Positions 1 to 10,963 of a stretch of 64,000 nucleotides of DNA are shown one piece after another (within the stretch, counting starts at the first letter, position 1; every line of letters begins with the position of its first letter). Origin of the DNA: Ascarosepion bandense. Taxonomy: Eukaryota; Mollusca; Cephalopoda; Sepiida; Sepiidae. The stretch spans positions 6,176,001 through 6,240,000 of the forward strand of contig JBBBDQ010000350.1 of the NCBI GenBank assembly GCA_037127315.1, written 5' to 3'. A program made the translations under genes and the position numbers. The notes under the pieces are model-generated. The model searched no databases. It had not been told where the DNA came from and saw only the letters and a program-made list of their open reading frames with translations.

Positions 1-1475
1 GGCATATCCCTTTAGGCCAAGTCAGGATTGATTAAATTGCTGATCCTTCTTTGGATTTTATCAAGAACTGCAAGATGAATAGCAGGAGCACCAAACCAGA
101 TAGGACAACTGTATTTAAATTTCACTTCTTCTATTTGGTATATCCCTTTAGGCCAAGTCAGGATTGATTACATTCAAGATTCTTCTTTGGATTTTCTCAA
201 GAACTGCAAGATGAATAGCAGGTGCACCAAACCAGATAGGACAACTGTATTTAAATTTCACTTCTTCTATTTGGCATATCCCTTTAGGCCAAGTCAGGAT
301 TGATTAAATTGCTGATCCTTCTTTGGATTTTATCAAGAACTGCAAGATGAATAGCAGGAGCACCAAACCAGATAGGACAACTGTATTTAAATTTCACTTC
401 TTCTATTTGGCATATCCCTTTAGGCCAAGTCAGGATTGATTACATTGCTGATCCTTCTTTGGATTTTATCAAGAACTGCAAGATGAATAGCAGGAGCACC
501 AAACCAGATAGGACAACAGTATTTAAATTTCACTTCTTCTATTTGGCATATCCCTTTAGGCCAAGTCAGGATTGATTGCATTGAAGATCCTTCTTTGGAT
601 TTTATCAAGAACTGCAAGATGAATAGCAGGAGCACCAAACCAGATAGGACAACTGTATTTAAATTTCACTTCTTCTATTTGGCATATCCCTTTAGGCCAA
701 GTCAGGATTGATTACATTGCTGATCCTTCTTCGGATTTTATCAAGAACTGCAAGATGAATAGCAGGAGCACCAAACCAGATAGGACAACAGTATTTAAAT
801 TTCACTTCTTCTATTTGGCATATCCCTTTAGGCCAAGTCAGGATTGATTACATTGAAGATTCTTCTTTGGATTTTCTCAAGTACTGCAAGATGAATAGCA
901 GGAGCACCTAACCAGATAAGACAACTGTATTTAAATTTCACTTCTTCTATTTGGCATATCCCTTTAGGCCAAGTCAGGATTGATTACATTGCTGATCCTT
1001 CTTCGGATTTTATCAAGAACTGCAAGATGAATAGCAGGAGCACCAAACCAGATAGGACAACAGTATTTAAATTTCACTTCTTCTATTTGGCATATCCCTT
1101 TAGGCCAAGTCAGGATTGATTACATTGAAGATTCTTCTTTGGATTTTCTCAAGAACTGCAAGATGAATAGCAGGAGCACCTAACCAGATAGGACAACAGT
1201 ATTTAAATTTCACTTCTTCTATTTGGCATATCCCTTTAGGCCAAGTCAGGATTGATTACATTGAAGATTCTTCTTTGGATTTTATCAAGAACTGCAAGAT
1301 GAATAGCAGGAGCACCAAACCAGATAGGACAACAGTATTTAAATTTCACTTCTTCTATTTGGCATATCCCTTTAGGCCAAGTCAGGATTGATTACATTGA
1401 AGATTCTTCTTTGGATTTTATCAAGAACTGCAAGATGAATAGCAGGAGCACCTAACCAGATAGGACAACAGTATT
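1..1475 (-). repeat. 136-bp tandem array made from a LINE reverse-transcriptase segment
   Basis: About 10.8 head-to-tail copies, with units starting near 1, 137, 273, 409, 545, 681, 817, 953, 1089, 1225 and 1361. On the minus strand each unit reads CPIWFGAPAIHLAVLDKIQR, the conserved stretch near the C-terminal (thumb) side of the reverse transcriptase in Jockey-like non-LTR retrotransposons. The unit is 136 bp, not a multiple of three, so the frame changes from copy to copy and no long protein is made. Variants alternate: units 6 and 8 share TTCTTCGG, while 7 and 9 share GATTTTCTC and CACCTAACC, suggesting a 272-bp dimeric higher-order unit in the middle. The array continues directly into upstream RT coding sequence at its right edge, so it arose inside a LINE copy. 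The left end is cut by the window. Confidence 0.93.
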
Positions 1476-2700
1476 CAATGCACGAACAAGTGGTAGATTT
1501 ATAAATGTGCAAGATGAATTCTGATGAGAAAAAAACTTTCAGGCTCGACACAGGGACCCAACCTTTCTAGCAAGTAGATACAGCTATAGATCCAATATAT
1601 TTGCTGCACTTCAGGTTAGTTGAGAAAATAAGGCCAGGGGTGCAGTGTATTGCTCTCTAGGAGACTTGTATCAGCCATGCTCATGGCTGGCAGGAAAGTA
1701 TACATTTTCTGTGGGTATCTAAATGTGACCTGGCATGCACATTCATGGCAATATTTCTCAACAGTATTACACAGCTGATTTCAACCTCATCCAGGATGGA
1801 CTCAAAACTATGAATCAATTATTAACTAAAGCCCATGTAATAAATTGATAGATAGAACTGTACCTAGGACTTGGTAGCCACACAAGCAGTGCCCATTTAA
1901 GCTGAAACATTCTCTACCAGTAATCAGTCTAGTAACATTATCTGCTTGGGATAATATCTGGTCCCAATAACTTTGCTTGCACCAACATAATAGCTGCAAA
2001 CAAGGAACAGGCAAGGAAGTCTGATAAACCTAATACGATCAAATCGGCCACATTTCTTCATAGCCAGAAAAGTGATTCCTCTGGCCTATAGAAGCTGAAT
2101 AGGCAGGTATTGTGGTTTCACTTAGTATTCCCAAGAAGATAAGAAAGCATCAATGCCAGCTTTAACCCAAGAAGAAATCTCAGTATCACAATTCTTAAAT
2201 ACAAGGTTAAGAATATCAATCCAAGAAAGTCACAAAATAAATCCCAATCAGTACGCTGGTAACAGAAGTCTTGTGATTAGGAGGTTCCTGTCTATTAGAT
2301 GACTCAAAAGAAATATCAACAGATACTACAGCATGATCTGAATTGCCAAGAGAACAAAGCAGTGATACTCAGCAGAAACTAGAAGAGGAGGTGAGGAACA
2401 GACCAAGTAAAGAAGAATATTGATTAGAATTGCCAAGGAAACAAGTAGAGAAATCCACTATTTAACTGAGAGAAAATTGAAAGCCTGAATACCAGTAACA
2501 TTAGAATGTTTAAGCCACTTGACATGATGAGCATTAAAATCAACAAACACAAAAAAGTTTGCAGATGAATATGGAGAGGGAACCATTTTTATATTGTCAG
2601 ATATTTTATTTAACATGTTTCAGTCCTGAAAAGAGTGGGCGGTGAAAAAGGAAAAGGAGGTAGCTAACAGAGTGTAATAGCAAAAGTCAAAAGCACATGA
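1476..2700 (-). mobile_element. Degraded Jockey-like LINE: endonuclease, linker and RT edge
   Basis: Read on the minus strand, the pieces occur in element order. Near 2600-2500 there is FVFVDFNAHHVKWL, which resembles the DFNAHH motif of an APE-type endonuclease. Near 2350-2320 a frameshifted remnant of the late GNSDH motif follows. A WIDI...EISSWVKAGIDAF-like linker lies at 2220-2140, and SYWDQILSQADNVTRLITG near 2000-1930. At 1530-1476 it reads FILHIYKSTTCSCIEYC, which runs straight into the 136-bp array. Most of the RT fingers and palm are missing. Stops and frameshifts are frequent, so this is a dead copy. It lies within or beyond intron 4 of the ACBD5-like gene. Confidence 0.75.
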
Positions 2701-3129
2701 AAGATTCACCTGGGGACTCGAGAGACAATTCCCTTGCAAGTGGAAGATTTGTGAATTGAACTTGATGATAAAGTCTTGCCCATGGATAGAAGTTTCTCAG
2801 GACTCAACTTTTTGCTTGAACTCCAATTAAAGAAAATAGTGGAGTTCAAGTGACTGTACCTGGCAACGTGTACAACGTGTATGCAAAAGGCAATTAAGAT
2901 CAAAGAGAACAATTTCTGTGTAGAATTCAATCAAAACGATCTGCATTGTATCGGAAAAATGGTTAGATGGATAAAAAACAGAGAGACTGTAGAACAATGT
3001 TAAAATATCCTGTGTTTAAGTAGGTAAGCAACACCTGGTTTCAAGAACACCCAAAACATTTATGGACATGGAGAAGCCCAGGAGGCGACACAAAAAACAA
3101 ATCAATTATGTAACTATAAACATAAGATT

Positions 3130-4560
3130 CAGAAACGCAATGGTTCAATGCAAAGCCTATCATTGAAGTGCAGACTGTGGAAGCGATCACCTTCCAGTTA
3201 TCTGCAAACTAAGAGTGAAACTTCGGAAACTAAAGAAGCCTAGGTCAGCACCCAGACTGCAATACAACATGCTCCTAAATGACCTCGACCTGCAGAAATG
3301 CTTTCTGTCAATTCCTTTGGCATACTTTGTTGAACTCCTTGGCATAGTCTACAAAACACATGTAAACTTTCTTTTACATTTGTATCACCCTTTCTAATAG
3401 CATTCAAAGCATAAATATTGCATTCCTTGTTCCAGTGTCCTTGACAAAACCACACTGTTCTTGTCTTATTTTCGGTCTGTTTCTGCTTCGCACTCTATTC
3501 ATCAGAATTTGGACAATGAGTTTTGTTATTGCACCTGGATTCTTAGGCAGAGCTATGAAAATTGACACATTTGGCAAAGACATCATAGTAAGAAAGAACC
3601 TCTACTGGCAGCAAACCACCTGCATACAGAAGGGAAAAATATTCAGCAGATATACAAAGATAGAAAGGGATGTAAGATAAGGATGTGTCTTTTCACTAGA
3701 TCTATTCAACTTGTACAGTGAGACTATTGAGGACTCTGGAAGTTATGCCAGGATTCATCATTGGCAGTCACAATCTGAACACCATAAGATATGCAGATGA
3801 TCTAGTGCTGATAGCTGACACAGAAAGAAAACTACAAGACCTCCTAAAAAAGGTACATGAAGAAAGTAAAAAAAAGGACTACAAATAAATTACAAGAAAA
3901 CCGAATGTATGGTCATCAGCAAACAGATGAGCCCAAAATGAGCCCAATTACAGATTGGGGATACTAAAATCAAGCAAGTACAAAAACTTAAGTACTTGGG
4001 AAGTGTTCTAATGGAAGACAGAAAGTGTGACACTGAGATCTGAAGAAGAATTGGAATAGCCAAGCAGAGTAGAGTATTAAGAGATAGGAAAATTTCGCTA
4101 AAACCAAAGAAGAGAGTACTGGATTGCTATGTGATGTCTGTCCTTCAATATGGTAGTGAATGCTGGACAATAACATCAAAAATGAATAAATAACTTGAAG
4201 CAACTGAAATGTGGTTTTACAGAAGGATGCTGCAAATATCATGGATCGAGCATCGAGTTTTAGAAAGAATGAAAATGAAAAAGAAATTAACACTAAGCAT
4301 CAGGAAGAGACAGCTGTTCTTGGGACATGTAATGAGGAAGGAAGACTTGGAGAATCTTACAGATCAGATAGAGGGGAAAAGAGACAGGGGAAAGCAGTGG
4401 ATAACATATTTGAAGGACCTGAGCAGGTGGATAGCAGATCAGGGTTTGGGTGGGGTAACAGGAGAAAGTGTGCTAAGAGCCACCAGGGATAGGGAGACGT
4501 GGAAAGCCATGATCACCTACATCCTAAGGGAACATGGCACATAGAAGAAGAATAGATTAC
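3130..4560 (+). mobile_element. Rearranged RTE-like LINE with an inverted RT block
   Basis: Plus-strand frames give the end of an APE endonuclease at about 3150-3230 (ADCGSDHLPVICKLRVKL, with the SDH motif) and a pre-RT linker (KKPRSAPRLQYNMLL). From 3570 the plus strand gives RT palm and thumb (FGKDIIVRKNLYW, then RYADDLVL near 3785-3810 as the catalytic YADD) and a C-terminal region (EMWFYRRMLQISW, FLGHVMRKEDLENL) ending at about 4544 in LREHGT. Between them, 3586 down to about 3290 is on the minus strand and encodes the RT fingers (QCGFVKDTGTRNAIFML, then FVDYAKEFNKV). The middle block is therefore inverted relative to both flanks. Many stops make it inactive. Clade placement (RTE-like) is from memory of similar sequences. 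Confidence 0.8.
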
Positions 4561-4801
4561 GGAGGTTATTTGGTAAACATAGAACAATATCTAAAATCAG
4601 TGTCACAATTACTTGATCATCTCTTCCTATATGGTAAGCATAGAATATACCTAAACTCATTGGGTGTCTTTTTGAAGAACAATTAGCACAAGCTTTACAT
4701 TCATATAAGCTTTGTTGAAAAAGTGAAAGCTGAAAATTATGATTCCTTACATCCTAATAAACTTTCTTTTCAAGTTGTGCTTACTGCAGCAGAATACTTA
4801 C

Positions 4802-4991
4802 CCTTTCTGCCAAGTGCACTGTTTTCAGAAAGGTCAAACATGTTTCCATTAGGAATGTCTCCATTTTGGCAACTGATATCGTGGCAGGAAAATTTCTCTG
4901 AGAATGTTCTGTCATCAACCAGTTCATAGAAACTGCCCAATTTTTCCACAAATTCAGCCACCAATTGAGTCTGTGGCATTGCTTCTACAAT
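4802..4991 (-). CDS. ACBD5: ACBD5-like acyl-CoA-binding protein, exon 4
   Basis: Continues the ACBP domain from exon 3 in phase 0. It encodes IVEAMPQTQLVAEFVEKLG then SFYELVDD, the segment that follows the ACBP domain in ACBD4/5 proteins, and then a less conserved S/N-rich stretch. The acceptor is AG at 4992-4993 and the donor GTAAGT starts at 4801. Length is 190 bp, leaving phase 1. Known ACBD5 proteins bind very-long-chain acyl-CoA on the peroxisome surface and tether peroxisomes to ER through a central motif and a C-terminal membrane anchor. Those later parts must lie left of the window. The exon reads as an open frame with no damage. Confidence 0.88.
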
Positions 4992-5049
4992 CTTTAACAA
5001 AAAATAAAAATAAAGTAAGTATTATTGATGCATAAAATCAACTTTTCTT

Positions 5050-5340
5050 TTAATGTTTTGGAAATGACATAACAGTATTTGTCTATACTTCTGAGATGAG
5101 GTAGTGTTTGTTCAGCAATGGTGAACAAATAACTTAAAAAGTTAAAGGGAGATAACAACATGGCTACCAGAAGTAGCATTGCACATGGAATGGGAATGAT
5201 ATACCCCAGTGATCACAATAAAGGGTTCGATCCAAAATTCTAGCACCTGAAGAAAGCCGGAGCCTACAATAATCAAAACATTGTAAACATGAAATAAAGA
5301 TGAGGAAAATAGTCCAAACAATGTAAATAATGACATACCA
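5050..5340 (+). repeat. Dispersed repeat with CTGAAGA core, copy 1
   Basis: Shares a nearly 30-base identical stretch (5074-5103) with 22511-22540. Its later part (AAAGGGAGATAA, then a CTGAAGA at 5247-5253 and AACATTGTAAA) recurs at 22798-22930, and in part near 50930-51030 and 51870-51945. The CTGAAGA...(A/G)AAAC...TTGTA order resembles a worn hammerhead core, but stem II is poor here. It sits in intron 3 close to exon 4. Confidence 0.55.
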
Positions 5341-5707
5341 CAGTTTCTATAGAATTAATAAATTCTATGATGATTACGTTTATCCAAAAAGAACAGTTTC
5401 TATGAATTCAAACTAAATATTTTTTTTCCCTTTTTCAAACTAAATACCTCTTTAATCTGCTTGGGAGTCAACTAACCTTGACAACCTTTCAGGTCCTCCA
5501 ACTTAGCAGCAGCATTTTCATCATCAATGACTGAATTATTTGAAGCCGTTGAATATTTATGATTTCAAATTAAATTATTTAGAATCATTTAGACTGCAAA
5601 AAAATACTTCACCAAGAATTATCTTTGTCCAGTATCAAAGATTTTCCTAGAAAGTTCAGAATTAAAAGAAATTGTTCAGTTTTTTCTTTATATTGAATAC
5701 ATACATA

Positions 5708-7140
5708 CAGTGACACGCATAAGTATTGGATACATGTTATTTCCTGTTATAACTCTAGTTTATGTTTGCCATTTTGCCTGATATTTGGTAAGTAATATCT
5801 TGTAAAGTTGTTTTAGTTGTATGTGGAAGGAAAATTAAAAACTCATAATTGAATCCATTTTTTTTTATCTGAGTTCCAAATTACCCTATGCAAAAGTATT
5901 GGATACATCAATTTAATATTTTGTTGCGTATCCTCTGTTTTGTTTCACTGCTTCCAGTCTCTTTCTATAGTTGGCCACAAGTTTTCCACACTGATCCACC
6001 GTTACTTTAACCCATTCTTCCTTGCATAATTCCTCTAATTGCTTGATATTTTGTGGATTCCACTTATGAACTTTAACCTTCAAAATATTCCACAAATTCT
6101 CAATTGGATTCAAGTCAGGAGACTGACTTGGCCATTTGAGAGTACTAATACCATTATTTTCAAACCATTCCTTTGTAAGTTTTGCAGTATGTTTGGGATG
6201 ATTGTCATCTTGAAGCACGAAATTCCAACCATGTCCTAAAGAAGTTGCAGATTTCTGAAGGTTCTTCTCTAGAATCTCCCTGTACATGCTACCATTCATT
6301 GTACCATGGATAATTTGTAACTCACCGGTGCCCTTGGATGAAAAGCATCCCCATATCATAATGGAACCACCCACAAACTTAACTGTGGGGATGGTATTGT
6401 GCTTGTTGAAGGCAGTGCCATTTTTTTCGCCAAACACTTGTCACTGTGTTCCTTCCAAATAGTTCAATTTTTGTTTCATCCAACCAAATTACCTTTTCAT
6501 AAAACTGCATACCTTTCTTTTCATAAGTTTCAACAAACTTTAATCAGTCTTTGACATGCTTAGTTTTCAGTAAAGGTACTTTTCTTGGTGATCTTGAATG
6601 AAAGCCTGTATGATATAGAGTTCTGCTAATGGTATCTTTACTTACATTAATTCCAGCACCCTCAAAATCAATTTTAATTTCAAAAGGAGTCATGAAGGGG
6701 TTTCTTTTGCACATTTCTGCTGATCTACCTTGATGTCCTCTCATTTATTTTTCTCGGTCTTCCATTTCTTGAAAGGTTTGCTGTACTGACGCCATACTTT
6801 TTATACTTTCTGATGATATTTACTACTGTACTTAGTGCTTGACTTATTTCTTTGCTAATTTTTCGGTAACTTTGTTCTCCTTTGTGACGTTCAATGATTC
6901 TATCTCGCATATCTCTGGATAATTCTTTAGTTTTTGCCTTTTTTAATCTTTGAATTGCAGAATACACATCAAAGAGTCAGATGATTAGTAGCACTATCTT
7001 GTAAGCAATTGTGTGCTTCTCTGATTGGTCAGAGATAACATTCCAATACTATTGAAAATTTGAATATTTAAAGTCTTTTAAAATACAAAGTTTTGATTGG
7101 AAATTTGAAAAAATGTCATGTATCCAATAATTTTGCATTT
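5708..7140 (-). mobile_element. Tc1-like transposon, inactive, DD34E type
   Basis: Transposase reads on the minus strand through broken frames. 6967-6725 holds an N-terminal helix-turn-helix region (MRDRIIERHKGEQSYRKIS). 6744-6544 is a second DNA-binding and linker part. WLDETK near 6480 carries the first catalytic Asp. 6437-5913 holds QDDNHPKHTA (second Asp) and SPDLNPIENLW (catalytic Glu), with 34 residues between the last two, as in Tc1. A left terminal repeat begins after TA at 5706-5707. The motif GCATAAGTATTGGATACAT is repeated internally at 5890-5908, the IR/DR layout of some Tc1 elements. Its inverted partner is at 7115-7138. An outer right copy was not found. At least two frame breaks. 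Confidence 0.88.
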
Positions 7141-7299
7141 TATTATGCAACTCAATGTTTTCGCAATAAACTTATCAACAAATGATATTCATAAAATGTT
7201 CAGTCTATCGTATGATTTATGTGATGAATGTAAATTTCAGCTTGCATTCTTTGCAGAAATATTTCCAATTTGATGGTGTGAAATTACATTGTTCAAGGG

Positions 7300-8600
7300 C
7301 TGTTTGTCATATTGCTAATATATATACAAGGTACGTCAATGACATTTTTGTTTTAATAAAATATATGGATGAAATTGCAAATCTAAAATTAAATTTTTAA
7401 AATAACTCCTCGCTGAAATTCACTGATGAACTCATGAATAACAACAAAATCTTGTTTCTTGACGTTAATATAGAGCTAAAAATCTATCACTTATTTGTAT
7501 AAAAAAAACACCAGTAAGAACTTGTCTTCTCAGAAAGATATAAAATAGCAGTAATAATGAATTTCTTAAATAGAACACATCAAAATTCTTCCTCCCAAAG
7601 AATATTTTTGAGTGAACTAAAACACATAAAACAAACACTGGTCAACAATAATTTTCCCAACTACATCACTGATAAACAAAATTATTCTACAAAAAATACA
7701 TAACAATAGCATTAAAAATAACACACAAAACATCAATACATTTTATTGCAGCCAAATGCATATTAATTATAAACAGGATGAAGCTTCTATATGAAAAATT
7801 ATTAAACACTATATTTCTGCCATAATTCCTCAAAAACATGTAAAATTTATAATATATTATAAAAAATGAAAGACAGCAAACCTTATCTCTAATAATAATA
7901 ATAACCCTATCAAATCTAAACTAGCGATTACTAATATAGTGTATGAATTTCAATGCCCTGTACAAGATTGTGTTTCTTCTCATGAATCAATTACCTATAG
8001 TGCGCCATATACCACTTACCTGAGTAGTCAGATGCCTTACATGCCACCTATCTAGTAATAATAATGCAATAAGAAAAAACATTTATTAATCCATAACTTA
8101 CAAGAACCCTTAAGAAAAGTTTTGGTTGAAAATACAAAAATACAATTTAAATCCCAATATCAAAAACATTCTGCTATAAAAGAAGCACTATATATCAAAC
8201 AATTTTCTCCTGCCATCAACTATTTAACAGCGGAAATGGAGTTTTTAAATTTTTTTTAAAAATAGACGCTCACATGATGCCCGCCATGCACATCACATGA
8301 CAGCTTTAAAGAACTCTCTTTTTCAAAAAAAAAAAAAACACTAAAACAAAATATTACATTACAGTTAAACATGAGAACACCAGAAAAATAACATCCTTGA
8401 AAATGGCCTGTGAAGAGGCTAAAAGTTGAAAATTATGGAACATTTTTACATTCCTTATCTCCAACAAAAAAGAAACATGTAAGAATACAGGAAAAATTAA
8501 ATAAAAAAATTAATAAAATCTTCCTTGTCGGTCGTTTTTAATGAAACGTTTAAATGAAAGATTGCTGCCCAAATATATATATATATTTGTAAATGGCTTT
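7300..8600 (+). mobile_element. Penelope-like element, YVDD type, 3' half, copy 1
   Basis: Broken plus-strand frames give RYVNDIFVLI at about 7330-7360 (RT motif C, YVDD with the first Asp changed to Asn), then FLDVNIEL, then ELKHIKQTLVNNNFPNYI. VYEFQCPVQDC near 7945 and RCLTCHLSS near 8030-8055 match the region around the GIY-YIG endonuclease of Penelope-like elements, and SAIKEALYIKQFSPAINYL near 8175-8225 matches its end. The tail runs to TTGCTGCCC at about 8570 and then a TA run. It is dead: catalytic change plus several stops. Confidence 0.68.
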
Positions 8601-8932
8601 GAAAATGGATAGAATGCATTCTTTTAAAAGAGACCTTTTTCATCCAGCACTTCAGAAAGATTTGTTAGAACAACAATAATAAAAACTGCAAAGCTGAAAA
8701 AGGTGAACATGGAGGGGGGATGTAAATAAGAAGCCACAACTAAAATAAATTTATTACTAAAAACAAACAGATCATTGTAAATAAGCTCATAGTGAATATA
8801 AAACAGAAAAAAAACATAAAACATTACTCACAACCTACACATTATATACAGAGAATGAAAAAAAGTTCTTTTTCTGCTCGCACAAAGTTAACATTTTAAT
8901 CAAATTACAAAATTAATAATTTTTTGTTTAAA

Positions 8933-8934
8933 TA

Positions 8935-8987
<53 letters not shown>
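8933..8987. repeat. (TG)n(TA)n microsatellite
   Basis: About 12 bases of TG followed by about 40 bases of TA. It lies between PLE fragments. Confidence 0.97.
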
Positions 8988-8991
<4 letters not shown>

Positions 8992-9090
8992 GTATAGTTA
9001 TCAATATCTATTTTTTAATTTCAAATAACAAAAGAAGTTATTACAAAACAATTAGTTATTATCAATATTTTTAATGACAATAATATAAAC

Positions 9091-9535
9091 TGAAATATAT
9101 ATATATATATATATATATATACTGCTCACATATAAACATATCCTGAATATTTAACTAAACACCACTTAACTAATACTAACTATCTTGCAAAAACTTGTCT
9201 TACATGATACAATATGATACACTTGAAGACAACTGACAAGGCACTGCGATTAAGCATTTTATTATATTTTTCTTGTATTCATGCAAAGGATTTTTTTTTC
9301 AGACAGAGTGTGTAAAAACTTTCCAAATGTACTGTGGATTTGAGCACTTTTGGCTAATATACTTTCTTTGTCTGAATATGTGGATTTTTTCTAATAACAA
9401 TATAAATGTTTTAATGCCTGAATATAGTCTGCATGTTATGGCCATGTTCCAAACACATATTACTGAGAGTTGGTTACTTCTTTTTTATTTTGTTAATGCT
9501 TCCATCATTTTTAACCGTTTTCTGCATTGAGAGGA
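9091..9535 (-). mobile_element. Penelope-like element terminal module, copy 2
   Basis: Minus-sense copy of the same 3' tail seen at 8399-8600. The shared string around 9215-9330 includes the complement of CAGTGCCTTGTCAGTTG and of the CACTCTGTCTGAAAAAAA stretch. Its sense-direction end runs into a TA array at 9095-9121. Confidence 0.55.
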
Positions 9536-9579
9536 GTGTATTATGTCTATGTTTTCTACAAGTATGTTGTAAATAAAGG

Positions 9580-9777
9580 TTGATAGGTTGGCATGTGTAT
9601 TTAGCTGAAAGTTTTCAGATCCACATATCACTTGGACAGTTCTTACACACTATATCAAAAAAACAAAAAGAAAAAGAGAAACCATTTGTACAAATACAAG
9701 AAAAATATAATAAAAAGCATAATTGCAGTGCCTTATCAGTTGTTTTCAATGAAACCTATATATAAAAATGATTGATG

Positions 9778-9821
<44 letters not shown>
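9580..9821 (+). mobile_element. Penelope-like element terminal module, copy 3
   Basis: Plus-sense tail with the AAAAAGCATAATTGCAGTGC and TTTTCAATGAAACC strings shared with the other modules. It ends at ATTGATGCC directly followed by a 43-bp TA array (9779-9821). Open frames here are shadows. Confidence 0.55.
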
Positions 9822-9823
<2 letters not shown>

Positions 9824-10514
9824 AATGAGAGAACTATGGAAGAAAGATTTATTCTTTTATTTTGTATTTTCCCCATTAAAGGCATTATTATACCCATGAT
9901 TAATAACACCATAATTTATGGACAGAACAAAATGGCTGAAAGAAAAAAGAATCAAAAACATGCTTTGTTCTCAGAGACATACATAAATATATATATATAT
10001 ATATATATATACAAGTATTCTACATAGAGAATAATATATCACATATATCTACATGGCAAAGAAGAGTGTAAGGAGAAACAAAAAGGAAGGGTCTTACATA
10101 TAATATGGTGATATTCCTGTTTCTGGAGAAGCCATGTTTAGGACTACAGATTTCAAATGGGCAGGATTCATCTATGTCCCAGGGGAGGACATATTCCATG
10201 AACAGGAAATAGCAAGTCTTGGATTTTCCCAAATTAAGGACTGCAAGCTGGAGTTTTTTTTTTCCTATATCTGGGAAAGAAATATTCCCAAAGGGAAACA
10301 GCACCATGTATTTGTAAGCTACCTGTAAGATTTAGCCTCAGCTTGGGCTAAGAGGCCCATGCTAAAAGAAAGCAACCTCACATGGTGGCTGCTATAAACA
10401 AACTGAATTAAACTATCACTTTTGTCATTGCATGAAGTAACATCACTAAGCAGTCCATCACATGACCTATGTGACTTATCTCCACCAAAGGAAGATAATC
10501 ACCCTCTGTATCCT

Positions 10515-10516
<2 letters not shown>

Positions 10517-10553
<37 letters not shown>
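10517..10553. repeat. (TA)n microsatellite
   Basis: Pure TA run next to the hairpin at 10557-10652. Confidence 0.97.
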
Positions 10554-10554
<1 letters not shown>

Positions 10555-10556
10555 GC

Positions 10557-10652
10557 AAAATTTTTTCCTTCGTTCCCTATTCACTCGTGTGTGTATATAT
10601 ATATATATATATACACACATGAGTGAATAGGGAACGAAGGAAAAAATTTTTT
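10557..10652. repeat. Near-perfect hairpin centred on a TA run
   Basis: Left arm reads AAAATTTTTTCC, TTCGTTCCCTATTCACTCGT and GTGTATATAT. The right arm is its complement back to AAAAAATTTTTT at 10641-10652. Arms are about 47 bp with one mismatch at the CGTG/CATG position. The TTTTTTCCTTCGTTC string recurs in front of another TA array at 34800-34815. Confidence 0.92.
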
Positions 10653-10870
10653 ACAACGTCCAAAACATTCATTTAAAACAGTGCTCGATATATAATATAG
10701 AGTTGTGAATATTTATTATAAATTATATTTTAGAACATGTACAAATGTTTTATATATCCACTACAAATTGTACATTTTCTTATATTTGGTGAATTGTGTG
10801 TGGGATATTGGTGGGGGTTAGTCTTGCAAATTGTCCGTTTTAATTTTGAAGAAAGTGGTGTGGGTAGTGA

Positions 10871-10963
10871 ATATAGTTGATTAATAAGTGTCTGGGAGTT
10901 TTGTAGACAGATTTAACATTAATCTGTCTACAAAACTCTTAGACACTCATTAATCAACTATAT
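10871..10963. repeat. 43-bp-arm hairpin, 7-base loop
   Basis: 10871-10913 (ATATAGTTGATTAATAAGTG...) pairs with 10921-10963, with only a few mismatches near TCTGGGAG/CTCTTAGA. The loop is TAACATT. It is a fold-back structure of unknown origin, in intron 3. Confidence 0.9.

Noticed and set aside
1..1475. CRISPR-like array
   Set aside because: Units are directly adjacent with no unique spacers and encode an RT segment; the window is eukaryotic.
5470..5560. Minus-strand frame SVIDDENAAAKLEDLKG ending at a GTTAGT donor-like site, between exons 3 and 4 of the ACBD5-like gene
   Set aside because: Exons 3 and 4 join perfectly without it, and no in-frame acceptor was found upstream. Could be a rare alternative exon but not supported.
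10408..10622. Overlapping open frames on both strands
   Set aside because: Mirror-image IYIYIY frames from the TA run and the hairpin at 10557-10652.
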